This document shows positions 23,856-31,658 of a stretch of 31,750 nt of DNA, piece by piece. The stretch is from Actinobacteria bacterium UBA4719 (lineage in GTDB: Bacteria; Actinomycetota; Actinomycetes; Actinomycetales; Dermatophilaceae). The DNA lies in assembly GCA_002404345.1 (NCBI GenBank), contig DHJN01000059.1:1-31750 (forward strand). The letters run 5' to 3'. Under the pieces are notes generated by a model. It was not told where the DNA came from. It saw nothing but the letters and a program-made list of their open reading frames with translations, and did no database searches. How positions within the stretch are numbered: the first letter of the stretch is position 1; each line of letters begins with the position of its first letter. Made by a program: the position numbers and the translations under genes.

Positions 23856-24392
23856 TCAGCGAAAGACCGTGCTGGGGACCGCGCCAGGGTCCACGCCCAG
23901 AGGCAGGACCATCGCCATCTCCTCGGCCCCGTCGGCCTCATTGGCCACCCGCATGGGCCTGCGAGTATCCGTCGGGCGGAACCCGAAGCTGCTGGCAAAG
24001 GCCACCGCGCGGCCGTTGTCCGTACCGACCCAGTAGCCCAGGTGGCTGTGCCCGTCCCGAAGGGCCTGGTCGGCGCCTGCCTCAACCAGCTTCCAGGCAA
24101 CGCCGGTGCCCCGTGCCTCGGGTGCGACCCACAGGCCGAACAGCTCGCCGGTGTAGGCAAGGTCAGGGTCGGCCTGTCCCAGGCTGACAACTCCCAGCGG
24201 TGATCCGTCGCGCTCGGCGACCAGCCGGCGCGACCGTCGCATGCGCTCGCGCCACACCTCTTCGCCGAGGGCCTCCTCCTGCGCTCGCGTGGCGACGAAG
24301 GCTTCAGGAGACTCCCGGAGGGCCGTCAGACGGATGTCGCGGTACTGCTGCCAGTCCTCTTCACCGAGGGCACGGACGTTGATCTCACTCAT
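23856..24392 (-). CDS. GNAT family N-acetyltransferase
   Basis: A 178-residue acetyltransferase. The acetyl-CoA loop is LWVAPEARGTGVAWKLVEAG near residues 87-106, with the following strand and helix (GYWVGTDNGRAVAFASSFGF). The fold should transfer an acetyl group to a small-molecule or protein amine; the substrate is unknown. ATG 24392 has TAAGGT 6 nt upstream and no ribosome site, predicting a leaderless transcript separate from proC. A C-terminal tail after about residue 155 is variable. Confidence 0.9.
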   Translation of the reverse strand: MSEINVRALGEEDWQQYRDIRLTALRESPEAFVATRAQEEALGEEVWRERMRRSRRLVAERDGSPLGVVSLGQADPDLAYTGELFGLWVAPEARGTGVAWKLVEAGADQALRDGHSHLGYWVGTDNGRAVAFASSFGFRPTDTRRPMRVANEADGAEEMAMVLPLGVDPGAVPSTVFR

Positions 24393-24398
24393 GCGAGC

Positions 24399-24404
24399 AC
24401 CTTA
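24399..24404 (-). promoter_or_regulatory. Predicted -10 box of the GNAT gene
   Basis: TAAGGT on the minus strand lies 6 nt before ATG 24392. Confidence 0.4.
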
Positions 24405-24448
24405 GGGCGCAAGACCACTGCGCAACGACCCGGGTCCCGAGCCCGGGG

Positions 24449-25279
24449 TCAGACATTGCCGGAGGCAAGCTGTTTCGAGCGTTCGGCGGCCGCTTCCATG
24501 GCCGTGACGAAGGCCGCCCGCACCTTGTGGTTGTCGAGCTGGCGCACCGCTGCCATCGTGGTCCCGCCGGGGCTGGAAACCTGCTCGCGCAACACGGTCG
24601 GGTGCTGGCCGGTCTCCTTGAGCATGGTCGCCGCGCCATAGAGCGTCTGAACGACGAGATCGGTGGAGGTCGTGCGGGGCATCCCCAGCAGCACGCCCGC
24701 CTCGATCATCGCCTCCACCACATAAAAGATGTATGCCGGTCCGCTCCCACTGATCGCGGTGACAGCGTCCAGATGCTTCTCCGGGATCCGCAGGACCTTG
24801 CCGCAGGAGCGCAGCAGCTCCTCGGCTTCGCTCAGGTGGACCTCGTCGCAGTGCTGCCCGGGGCTGATGGCGGCCATGCCCTCGTCGACGACGGCGGGCG
24901 TGTTGGGCATGACCCGGACGACCGCGGTGCCCGCGGGCAGGTTCGCCTCCAGGAAGGCGGTGGTGATGCCGGCGGCAAGGCTGACCACGAGGGCGCCAGG
25001 ACGGACCTGGTCACGGATCTCGGCGAGCAGAGCGCCCATGTCCTGAGGCTTGACCACCAGGACCACGGTGTCGACTCCCTTGGCCGCGTCGACGTTGCTC
25101 ATCTGGCGAACGCCGTAGCGGCCGGCCAGCTCCTGGGTGCGCTCGACGTTGCGGCCGGTGATGACCAGGTCAGCGGCGTCGCGCCCCGAACGGATCAGTC
25201 CGGCGAGCAGCGCCGAGCCCATCACGCCGGCGCCCAGGATGGCGACGGTCTTCGACCCACTGTGGGTTTGCTCTGCCAT
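24449..25279 (-). CDS. proC: Pyrroline-5-carboxylate reductase (ProC)
   Basis: A 276-residue enzyme of normal length. The dinucleotide motif VAILGAGVMGSALLAGLI is near residue 12, and the proline-site signature AISGSGPAYIFYVVEAM near residue 170 and SPGGTT near 237 are intact. It reduces pyrroline-5-carboxylate to proline with NAD(P)H. ATG 25279 lies 12 nt after the proline dehydrogenase stop, so the two are probably co-transcribed despite opposing reactions. A weak GAGG precedes the start. The positional counterpart in M. tuberculosis is Rv0500. Confidence 0.95.
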   Translation of the reverse strand: MAEQTHSGSKTVAILGAGVMGSALLAGLIRSGRDAADLVITGRNVERTQELAGRYGVRQMSNVDAAKGVDTVVLVVKPQDMGALLAEIRDQVRPGALVVSLAAGITTAFLEANLPAGTAVVRVMPNTPAVVDEGMAAISPGQHCDEVHLSEAEELLRSCGKVLRIPEKHLDAVTAISGSGPAYIFYVVEAMIEAGVLLGMPRTTSTDLVVQTLYGAATMLKETGQHPTVLREQVSSPGGTTMAAVRQLDNHKVRAAFVTAMEAAAERSKQLASGNV

Positions 25280-25291
25280 GACTCGCCTCTC

Positions 25292-26245
25292 TCAGCCCTT
25301 GGTAGCCAGCGCACGCAGGAAGATCATCGTGTTGGACGGACGCTCGGCCATCCGGCGCACCAGGTAGCCGTACCATTCCTGGCCGTACGGGATGTAGACC
25401 CGCATCTGGTCCCCGCGGTCGGCGATCCGCTTCTGCTCCTCGGGACGGATGCCATAGAGCATCTGGTACTCGAAGGTGTCCGCGGCCCGGTCCTGTTTGT
25501 GGGCCAGCGCGCCAGCGATCTCAACCAGGCGCGGGTCGTGGCTGGCCACCATCGGGTATCCGTGCCCTGCCATCAACACCTTGAGGCACCTGACGTAGGA
25601 CCTGTCGACCTCGGCGTTGCCCTGGAAGGCCACCGACTCGGGCTCCTTGTAGGTGCCCTTGCACAGGCGGACCCGGCTGCCCTCGTGGGCGAGGTCGAGG
25701 CAGTCGGCCTCGGTGCGGCGCAGGTAGGACTGGAGCACCGCACCCACGGACGGGAAGTCCTGGCGCAGCTCGCGCAGCGCCTCGAGCGTCGCGTCGGTGG
25801 TCGTGTGGTCCTCCATGTCGAGGGTGACAGTGGTGCCGACGTTGGAGGCGCCCTGGCAGATCTCGCGAGCGTGGTCCAGGGCGATCTTGGCACCGTCAAC
25901 TGGCAGCGCCTGTCCCAACGCACTCAGCTTGAGGCTCACCTCAGCCTTGCCGCCCTGGGCCAGGCCGGCCTCGCCGAGCGCCGACAGCAGCCCCAGATAG
26001 GCATCGCGGGTGTCCTGTGCCTGCGCCAGGTCGAAGGTGTCCTCGCCGAGGTTGTCGATCGTGGACTTGCGGCCGGTCAGATCGAGCTCGCCGGCCACGC
26101 GCACCACATCCGCGATCGAGTCGCCCGCCACGAACCGCCGCACGACGTCCCTGCTGACCGGGGCTCTCTCGACCAGGTCTCGCACACGCCCGCTCTTGGA
26201 CAGCTGCAACAGCCCCTGGCGCAGCACGCCACTTGGATCCAACAC
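25292..26245 (-). CDS. Proline dehydrogenase, monofunctional
   Basis: A 317-residue FAD-dependent TIM-barrel enzyme, matching the short PruB/PutA-N type. Signature regions are LRRTEADCLDLAHEGSRVRL and CKGTYKEPESVAF near residue 200, then EYQMLYGIRPEEQKRIAD and the C-terminal YIPYGQEWYGYLVRRMAERP. It oxidises proline to pyrroline-5-carboxylate and feeds electrons to the quinone pool. GGAGG (26255-26251) precedes GTG 26245 by 5 nt and TTG 26242 by 8 nt; I give the GTG. A far longer upstream start would overlap the permease and is rejected. No P5C dehydrogenase gene is adjacent. Confidence 0.93.
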   Translation of the reverse strand: MLDPSGVLRQGLLQLSKSGRVRDLVERAPVSRDVVRRFVAGDSIADVVRVAGELDLTGRKSTIDNLGEDTFDLAQAQDTRDAYLGLLSALGEAGLAQGGKAEVSLKLSALGQALPVDGAKIALDHAREICQGASNVGTTVTLDMEDHTTTDATLEALRELRQDFPSVGAVLQSYLRRTEADCLDLAHEGSRVRLCKGTYKEPESVAFQGNAEVDRSYVRCLKVLMAGHGYPMVASHDPRLVEIAGALAHKQDRAADTFEYQMLYGIRPEEQKRIADRGDQMRVYIPYGQEWYGYLVRRMAERPSNTMIFLRALATKG

Positions 26246-26301
26246 GTGTTCCTCCGTATGCCGTCCTCGATGAGTCCGCACAAGGCTAGACCCGCCGACA
26301 G

Positions 26302-27036
26302 TCAGGCGGTACGGCGGCGGAGCGTGAGCGAGCCGAGGGCGATGGCGGCCACGGCGAAGGCCGCCACGATCGCCACGTCGCGGCCGACGTCGCCGGCGGC
26401 ATCGACCCGCGCCGTGAGTGTGCGCATGGCGTCGACGGCATACGACAGGGGCAGGACGTCGGAGAACAGCTCCAGTGCGCGGGGCAGCCCGTCGCGCGGC
26501 ACGAGGAGCCCACACAGCAGGAACTGGGGCAGGACGAAGGCCGGCATGAACTGCACGGCCTGGAACTCCGTGCGGGCGAAGGCACTGACGAACAACCCGG
26601 TCGCCGTGCCGAGGACGGCGTCGACCACAGCCACGACGACGAGCAGCCAGCGCGGCCCTGCGACGTCGAGGCCGAACACCCAGACGGCGAATCCCGTTGC
26701 CACCAACGCCTGCACGACTGCGAGCGCACCGAACGCCAGGGCGTATCCAGCGAGAAAGTCACCCTTGCCCAGCGGCGTCGAGAGCAGTCGTTCGAGCGTC
26801 CCCGAGGACCGCTCGCGCAGCGTCGTGACGCTCGTGACGAGGAACATCACGACAAAGGGAAAGACGCCCAGCAACGGTGCGCCGATGTTGTCAAACACCC
26901 TGGTGCCGCTGAAGATCCAGGCCAGCAACCCGATCAGCACGACCGGCACCACGATCAGGAGACCCACGGTCCGGTGGTCTGCGCGGATCTGCTGCAGCAC
27001 CCGCCCGGCAGTTGCGATGGTCAGCCGGGGGTTCAT
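26302..27036 (-). CDS. ABC-2 type transporter permease
   Basis: A 244-residue membrane protein with six predicted transmembrane segments (near residues 23-42, 55-72, 100-122, 132-152, 160-178, 222-238). After the second lies the ABC-2 signature region TLRERSSGTLERLLSTPL, typical of DrrB/NodJ-like exporters. It should form the channel of an exporter with the ATPase encoded just upstream; ATG 27036 overlaps its stop as ATGA. The substrate is unknown; drug or lipid export is the usual guess for this family. Confidence 0.92.
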   Translation of the reverse strand: MNPRLTIATAGRVLQQIRADHRTVGLLIVVPVVLIGLLAWIFSGTRVFDNIGAPLLGVFPFVVMFLVTSVTTLRERSSGTLERLLSTPLGKGDFLAGYALAFGALAVVQALVATGFAVWVFGLDVAGPRWLLVVVAVVDAVLGTATGLFVSAFARTEFQAVQFMPAFVLPQFLLCGLLVPRDGLPRALELFSDVLPLSYAVDAMRTLTARVDAAGDVGRDVAIVAAFAVAAIALGSLTLRRRTA

Positions 27037-27761
27037 GCTGCCTCCTCCGTCTCGATCAGGGCAAGGAAGGCGCGTTCGGCGTCCGGAGCCCCGGTGCGGG
27101 CGAGCAACCCGTCCGGGGTGTCGTCCGCGAGCAGGTGGCCCTCACGCAGCAGCAGCAGCCGGTCGCACCTGGTCGCCTCGTCCATCACGTGGCTCGACAC
27201 GAGCAGGGTGGTGCCGTCATCGGCGAGGCGGTGGAACATCGCCCAGATGTCGCGGCGCAGCACCGGGTCCAGCCCCACCGTGGGCTCATCGAGGATCAGC
27301 AGCTCAGGAGACCCGACCAGTGCCGCCCCTAGCGAGACGCGCGAGCACTGACCACCGGAGAGCCGGTCCACCGGCGAGTCGGCGTCGGTGGTGAGGTCGA
27401 CCGCCTCGATGGTGCGCTCGACGGCACCGCGCGGGGCGCCCGCCAGGGCAGCGAAGTAGGTGAGGTTCGCGCGAACCGTCAGGTCGCCATAGACGCTCGG
27501 CGACTGCGTGACGTAACCCACGCGCGACCGCAGCCCGGGCGACCCGGCGGGCTCCCCCAGGACCGTGACCGTGCCGCCCGCAACGACCTGCACACCGACG
27601 ATCGAGCGCAGCAGGGTGGTCTTGCCGCCGCCGCTGGGTCCGAGCAGACCGACGACCTCCCCCCGCGGCACGGTCAGCGAGATTCCTGGAATCACCTCGC
27701 GAGAGCCGCGGATGACCCGCAGTCCTTCCACGACGACGGCCGGAGCCTGACTATGTGTCAT
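27033..27761 (-). CDS. ABC transporter ATP-binding protein
   Basis: A 242-residue nucleotide-binding subunit. Walker A is GPSGGGKTT near residue 40, the Q-loop GYVTQSPSVYGDL near 88, the signature LSGGQCSRVSLGAALVG near 138, Walker B LLILDEPTVGLDP near 158, and the switch histidine SSHVMDEATRCDRL near 193. It powers the ABC-2 permease whose gene overlaps its stop. It is of the DrrA/CcmA-like class that drives export. It starts at ATG 27761, 27 nt after the isomerase stop, and may be read from the ppx promoter. Confidence 0.94.
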   Translation of the reverse strand: MTHSQAPAVVVEGLRVIRGSREVIPGISLTVPRGEVVGLLGPSGGGKTTLLRSIVGVQVVAGGTVTVLGEPAGSPGLRSRVGYVTQSPSVYGDLTVRANLTYFAALAGAPRGAVERTIEAVDLTTDADSPVDRLSGGQCSRVSLGAALVGSPELLILDEPTVGLDPVLRRDIWAMFHRLADDGTTLLVSSHVMDEATRCDRLLLLREGHLLADDTPDGLLARTGAPDAERAFLALIETEEAA

Positions 27762-27788
27762 GCGCCGATACTTGCACCTTCGAGGCGG

Positions 27789-28595
27789 TCACGGCACAGC
27801 CGCCGATGCCAGGTGCAGCCGGGCGAAGGCCAACGCCTCGGCCAGGTCCACCTCACGCTGCTCCCCCGACACCCGCCGGGTGCTGACCTCGACGACAACC
27901 GACCCCGAGAACTCTTGCACCGCAAGGGTTTCGAGCATCTGCGCGCACGGTTGGCTGCCGCGGCCGGGCACCAGGTGCTCGTCCCTCGGGGAGCCCAAGC
28001 CGTCGGCGAGGTGGAGGTGCGCGAGTCGCGGCCCGAGTGCCGCCGCCATCGCCATCGCGTCCGATCCGGCGGTGGCCGTGTGCGACAGGTCGAGCGTCAC
28101 GTGGTCGTAGGGCTGGTCGACCGGGTCCCAGTGCGGCAGGTAGGCCTCGACCGAACGGGTGCGCGCCCGCCACGGGAACATGTTCTCGACGGCAAGCGTG
28201 ATGCCGGAGTCGTGCTCGCGCTGGGCCACCCCGTCGACGAACGCCCGGGCGTACTCCTTCTGCCAGCGAAAAGGCGGATGCAGCACCACTGTGTCCGCAC
28301 CCACCGCCGTGGCCAGCTCGATGGAGTTGTCGACCTTGGGCCACGCTTCTGGCCCCCAGACCCGCTGCGTGAGAAGCAGGGTCGGCGCGTGGATCGACAC
28401 GATCGGCATGGCGTGCAGGTTCGACAGCGCCATCAACGCGCCGGCCTCCTGTGAGACCGGGTCGGTCCACACCATGACCTCGACCCCGTCGTAACCGAGG
28501 CGCTGCGCCAGGTCGAAGGCCGTGGCGCAGTTCTCGGGATAAACCGAGGCGGTGGACAGCGCCACTCGTGCGCGGGGCACCTGAACTGCGGTCAT
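27789..28595 (-). CDS. Sugar phosphate isomerase/epimerase-like TIM-barrel protein
   Basis: A 268-residue protein of the AP endonuclease 2-like TIM-barrel family. Metal-ligand regions are visible: VSIHAPTLLL, VVLHPPFRW, LAVENMFPW, TLDLSHTAT and LAHLHLADGLG, with VVVEVSTRR at the last strand. The family includes xylose isomerase-like and endonuclease IV-like enzymes; the reaction is not predictable. The positional counterpart is Rv0498. ATG 28595 has TAGGCT 7 nt upstream, and it lies 23 nt after the ppx stop. A longer in-frame start at 28676 enters ppx and is rejected. Confidence 0.87.
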   Translation of the reverse strand: MTAVQVPRARVALSTASVYPENCATAFDLAQRLGYDGVEVMVWTDPVSQEAGALMALSNLHAMPIVSIHAPTLLLTQRVWGPEAWPKVDNSIELATAVGADTVVLHPPFRWQKEYARAFVDGVAQREHDSGITLAVENMFPWRARTRSVEAYLPHWDPVDQPYDHVTLDLSHTATAGSDAMAMAAALGPRLAHLHLADGLGSPRDEHLVPGRGSQPCAQMLETLAVQEFSGSVVVEVSTRRVSGEQREVDLAEALAFARLHLASAAVP

Positions 28596-28602
28596 GGCGT
28601 TG

Positions 28603-28608
28603 AGCCTA
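28603..28608 (-). promoter_or_regulatory. Predicted -10 box of the isomerase gene
   Basis: TAGGCT on the minus strand lies 7 nt before ATG 28595, in the short gap after ppx. Confidence 0.3.
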
Positions 28609-28618
28609 ACGGCGGGGA

Positions 28619-29551
28619 TCAACCCGCCGAGATCCAGTCCAAACGGCGCAGGATCACGCCTTCGCGCAGGGCCCACGGGCAGATGTCGAGCCGTTCGATA
28701 CCCAGCAGGTCCATGGCGGCTTCGGCGACGATCGCTCCGGCCAGCATCTGTGGCGCACGCCCTGCGGACACTCCGGACAGCTGAGAACGCTCGGCGGCGG
28801 TCATCTGGGCGAGTCTGGACACTAGAGCCGCAACGCTCTTTCGCTGAAGGGTGCGAACGGCAAACGGGCCGTCAGTGCTGGGGGCCGCTCCGGCGATGCG
28901 AGCCAGTGACCGCAGCGTCTTGCTCGTGCCGACGAACCGGTCGGGCACCCCGGCCTTGTTCACCTCGCGCAGTACCCGGGCGATATCGGCGCGGACCTGC
29001 TTGCGCACTGCCTTGACCTGCCCCGACGTGGGCGGGTCACCAGCCAGCGCAGACCGGGTGAGCCGACCGGCCCCCAAGGGCAGGCTCAGGGCGGCATCGG
29101 GGACCTCGTCGATACCGGCCGCGAGCTCGAGCGAGCCTCCGCCGATGTCCATCACCAGCAACCGGCCGCTGGACCAGCCGAACCAGCGCCGAACCGCCAG
29201 GAATGTCAGCTTCGACTCGTCCTCTCCGGAGAGCAGCTGCAGCTCGACACCGGTCTCCTGAAGAACCCGTGCAAGAACCGCCACCCCATTTGGCGCTTCA
29301 CGAATTGCACTGGTAGCAAAGGCGAGCAGATCCTCAACGCCCTGGTCCTCGGCGAACGAGAGGCACTCTCGAGTGAACTTAACCAGCGCCTCGGCACCGG
29401 ACCGGGCGATCGAGCCGTCCTTCTCGACGTGCTCCGCGAGCCGCAGCTCGATCTTGTGCGACGACGCCGGAAGGGGATGGGCGCCGACGTACGCGTCGAC
29501 GACCAGAAGGTGGACCGTGTTGGATCCCACGTCGATAACGCCAAGTCGCAT
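28619..29551 (-). CDS. Exopolyphosphatase / guanosine pentaphosphatase (Ppx/GppA)
   Basis: A 310-residue short Ppx/GppA protein (actin-like ATPase fold without the extra C-terminal domains), like M. tuberculosis Ppx1 (Rv0496). Phosphate-1 loop [16 protein letters not shown] lies at about residues 4-19 and phosphate-2 loop [14 protein letters not shown] near 134-147; [12 protein letters not shown] is the conserved catalytic-glutamate region. It hydrolyses polyphosphate ends and/or pppGpp in the cytosol; sequence alone does not decide which. ATG 29551 has TAGATT 6 nt upstream. Divergent from the Rv0495c-like gene with 53 nt between starts. Confidence 0.93.
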   Translation of the reverse strand: MRLGVIDVGSNTVHLLVVDAYVGAHPLPASSHKIELRLAEHVEKDGSIARSGAEALVKFTRECLSFAEDQGVEDLLAFATSAIREAPNGVAVLARVLQETGVELQLLSGEDESKLTFLAVRRWFGWSSGRLLVMDIGGGSLELAAGIDEVPDAALSLPLGAGRLTRSALAGDPPTSGQVKAVRKQVRADIARVLREVNKAGVPDRFVGTSKTLRSLARIAGAAPSTDGPFAVRTLQRKSVAALVSRLAQMTAAERSQLSGVSAGRAPQMLAGAIVAEAAMDLLGIERLDICPWALREGVILRRLDWISAG

Positions 29552-29557
29552 ACGGTG

Positions 29558-29563
29558 AATCTA
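29558..29563 (-). promoter_or_regulatory. Predicted -10 box of a leaderless ppx transcript
   Basis: TAGATT on the minus strand lies 6 nt before ATG 29551; no ribosome site is present. Confidence 0.45.
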
Positions 29564-29592
29564 CCGAAGTGGGCGCGCTTGCCGGTGGCGCA

Positions 29593-29598
29593 TAGTCT
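29593..29598 (+). promoter_or_regulatory. Predicted -10 box of the Rv0495c-like gene
   Basis: TAGTCT lies 6 nt before GTG 29605 with no ribosome site, so ppx and this gene appear to be a divergent leaderless pair. Confidence 0.45.
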
Positions 29599-29604
29599 TG
29601 GCGG

Positions 29605-30450
29605 GTGCCAGAGACAGCGCTCGACATCCCGCGCATGTGGGTCGAGTTCACCGATCCCGCGGATGCCAACCAGCGCTTCCGCTGCGACCTCACCTGGCTC
29701 ACGTCGTCCTGGACCTGCATCTTCGGCAACGGTTGCCCGGGGATCTACGAGGACCGCCCCGACGACGGCTGCTGCACGCTGGGCGCGCACCTCACCGACA
29801 AGGACGACGTATCGCGGGTCAAGGCCGCCGTCGCGGAGCTCGGGGACGACGAATGGCAGTTCCGCTCGGCCGGCCAGGGCGGCCGCTGGAAGACCAAGGA
29901 GGACGGGCAGCCCAAGACGCGGGTCGTGGACGGCGCCTGCATCTTCCTGAACCGTCCGGGCTTCCCCGCCGGCGCCGGCTGCGCCCTGCACCAGAACGCC
30001 CTGCTGCGTGGTGTCGAGCCACATACCACCAAGCCGGATGTGTGCTGGCAGCTGCCGATCCGGCGCACCTACCGGACCATCGAGATGCCCGACGAGAGCT
30101 CCTACCTCGAGGTCACCATCACCGAGTACGACCGTCGGGGCTGGGGTCCGGGCGGTCATGACCTGGACTGGTACTGCTCGGGCAACCCGGCTGCCCACGT
30201 CGGCCAGGAGCCGGTCTATCTCAGCAACAGCAGCGAGCTGCGCGAGCTCATGGGTTCTGCGGCGTATCACGAGCTGGTCGTTCACTGCGAGGCTCACCTG
30301 GTCGCTGTCAGGGCCGCCATCGCCGCCATCGCCGACATGTCCGTCGGGGCCGCCCAGTCCGTCGGGGCGCGCAGGCTGCTGCCCCTGCTGGTGCACCCTG
30401 CAACGCTGGCCGCACGCAGCGACGCTGTCGACTCTGTCGACGCGCCGTGA
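29605..30450 (+). CDS. Conserved actinobacterial cysteine-rich protein (Rv0495c-like), unknown function
   Basis: A 281-residue protein that I recognise as resembling Rv0495c by sequence style and by its place beside ppx. The N-terminal 60 residues hold Cys27, Cys38, Cys44 and the pair Cys56-Cys57 ([19 protein letters not shown], then [10 protein letters not shown]). Further cysteines follow near 115 (DGACIF), 130 (GAGCALHQ) and 150 (DVCWQL). The pattern resembles zinc- or iron-binding clusters such as YkgJ-type proteins. No signal peptide or membrane segment is visible. The start is GTG 29605, fixed by the leaderless promoter. The following methyltransferase gene overlaps its stop (GTGA), so they form an operon. 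Function unknown. Confidence 0.88.
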   Translation: MPETALDIPRMWVEFTDPADANQRFRCDLTWLTSSWTCIFGNGCPGIYEDRPDDGCCTLGAHLTDKDDVSRVKAAVAELGDDEWQFRSAGQGGRWKTKEDGQPKTRVVDGACIFLNRPGFPAGAGCALHQNALLRGVEPHTTKPDVCWQLPIRRTYRTIEMPDESSYLEVTITEYDRRGWGPGGHDLDWYCSGNPAAHVGQEPVYLSNSSELRELMGSAAYHELVVHCEAHLVAVRAAIAAIADMSVGAAQSVGARRLLPLLVHPATLAARSDAVDSVDAP

Positions 30451-31148
30451 TCCCCAGCCCCATGATCCCCAGCCCGAACATCTGGTCGAACCCTGACGTC
30501 TACGAGATCGAGAACCGCGGGGTCGACCCTGACGGGCTGATCGAGGCGGCCATGGCCGGCATACACGACTGGACCGGGCAGCGGGTGCTGGACGTGGGCT
30601 GTGGCAGCGGCTTTCACCTGCCGCGGTTCGCGCTGAGTGCGTCCAGCGTGCTGGGGGTCGAACCACACGAGCCCCTGGCCACCCTTGCGCGGCAACGGAT
30701 CCAGGAGCTTTCTCTGGCCAACGCGTCGGTCCTGGATGGCGCCGCCCAGGAGCTCCCGCTGGCCGATGACAGCGTCGACGTGGCGCATGCCCGGTGGGCC
30801 TACTTCTTCGGACCGGGATGCGAGCCCGGCCTGGCCGAGCTGGATCGGGTGCTGCGACCCAGCGGCACGGCGTTCGTGATCGACAACGACGCCACGCGGT
30901 CCACGTTCGGTGCCTGGTTCCGCCGGTCCTTGCCGACCTATGACCCCATGGGGATTGAACGCTTCTGGGCCCGGCAGGGTTGGTCGCGAGAGCGAATCGA
31001 CATGCGATGGTCTTTCGGGTCACGCGCCGACTTCGAGTCGGTCGTGCGGATCGAGTTCACCGAGACCCTGGCCGACGGCATCCTGGCCGAGCAGCAGGGT
31101 TCGGGCGTGGACTATGCCGTCAACCTGTGGTGGCGTACCTTCACGTAG
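30447..31148 (+). CDS. Class I SAM-dependent methyltransferase
   Basis: A 233-residue methyltransferase. Motif I is [15 protein letters not shown] near residue 47, the acidic end of strand 2 is LGVEP, and the motif IV region reads [20 protein letters not shown], followed by [18 protein letters not shown]. It should methylate a small molecule or protein; the target is unknown. GTG 30447 overlaps the preceding stop as GTGA. An in-frame ATG at 30462 is an alternative, and the first 10 residues contain an exact [10 protein letters not shown] repeat. Coupling to the cysteine-rich gene suggests a shared role. Confidence 0.9.
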   Translation: MIPSPMIPSPNIWSNPDVYEIENRGVDPDGLIEAAMAGIHDWTGQRVLDVGCGSGFHLPRFALSASSVLGVEPHEPLATLARQRIQELSLANASVLDGAAQELPLADDSVDVAHARWAYFFGPGCEPGLAELDRVLRPSGTAFVIDNDATRSTFGAWFRRSLPTYDPMGIERFWARQGWSRERIDMRWSFGSRADFESVVRIEFTETLADGILAEQQGSGVDYAVNLWWRTFT

Positions 31149-31169
31149 CCACATCCCGTTCCTGCCCGA

Positions 31170-31175
31170 TATGGT
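31170..31175 (+). promoter_or_regulatory. Predicted -10 box of the small membrane protein gene
   Basis: TATGGT lies 6 nt before ATG 31182, with no ribosome site. Confidence 0.4.
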
Positions 31176-31181
31176 GCGCCC

Positions 31182-31571
31182 ATGACTGTCGAACCCTCTT
31201 CGTCAGAAGTGCCTTGGCAACCGTTGGTCCAGATCGGGGACATCAGCGCCGACCAGCACTGGGTGCGCACGCCTTCAGGATCCATCCCGACGGCGCAGGT
31301 GACCTGGACCGTGCAGGACATGACCCACCGGGAACAGGGGATCCCGACGTACGCGATCGTTCTCGCGGTGGTCTTCTTCCTGTTCTGTTTCCTGGGCCTG
31401 CTCTTCCTCCTGATCAAGGAGGACCGCACCACCGGGTGGCTGCAGGTCACGGTCCAGGGCCCCGCCTTCGTCCACACGACCCAGGTGCCCGCGAGCAACC
31501 AGGTAACGGTCGCAGACTTACACGCCCGGGTGAACTACGCACGGTCGCTCACCGCCGCCGCGCAGGATTAA
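31182..31571 (+). CDS. Hypothetical protein with one transmembrane helix
   Basis: A 129-residue protein. Residues 1-53 are polar, one strong hydrophobic helix spans about 55-79 (YAIVLAVVFFLFCFLGLLFL), and a mainly beta-type domain follows (TTGWLQVTVQGPAFVHTTQV). No cysteines, apart from one in the membrane, and no catalytic motif stand out. I do not recognise a family, though similar single-helix proteins are common in Micrococcales. It starts 33 nt after the methyltransferase stop but has its own TATGGT box, so it may be a separate leaderless transcript. Downstream, 87 nt without a gene hold two GATGTGACG copies (31579 and 31599) and the radA promoter. Confidence 0.75.
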   Translation: MTVEPSSSEVPWQPLVQIGDISADQHWVRTPSGSIPTAQVTWTVQDMTHREQGIPTYAIVLAVVFFLFCFLGLLFLLIKEDRTTGWLQVTVQGPAFVHTTQVPASNQVTVADLHARVNYARSLTAAAQD

Positions 31572-31645
31572 CGCCCTTGATGTGACGCCCATGCCCGGGA
31601 TGTGACGGCATCCAGGCTTGTCGCAGACCTGTCGGAGGCGTCTCG

Positions 31646-31651
31646 TAGGGT
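31646..31651 (+). promoter_or_regulatory. Predicted -10 box of radA
   Basis: TAGGGT lies 7 nt before ATG 31659, predicting a leaderless message. Confidence 0.4.
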
Positions 31652-31658
31652 CACCGCC

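Noticed and set aside
24527..27394. Plus-strand open frame of about 955 codons opposite proC, proline dehydrogenase and the ABC genes
   Set aside because: Spans four well-supported minus-strand genes and shows no domain; a GC-skewed third-position artefact.
29206..31023. Minus-strand open frame of about 605 codons opposite the Rv0495c-like gene and methyltransferase
   Set aside because: Crosses the divergent promoter region and partly shadows ppx in another frame; compositionally biased.
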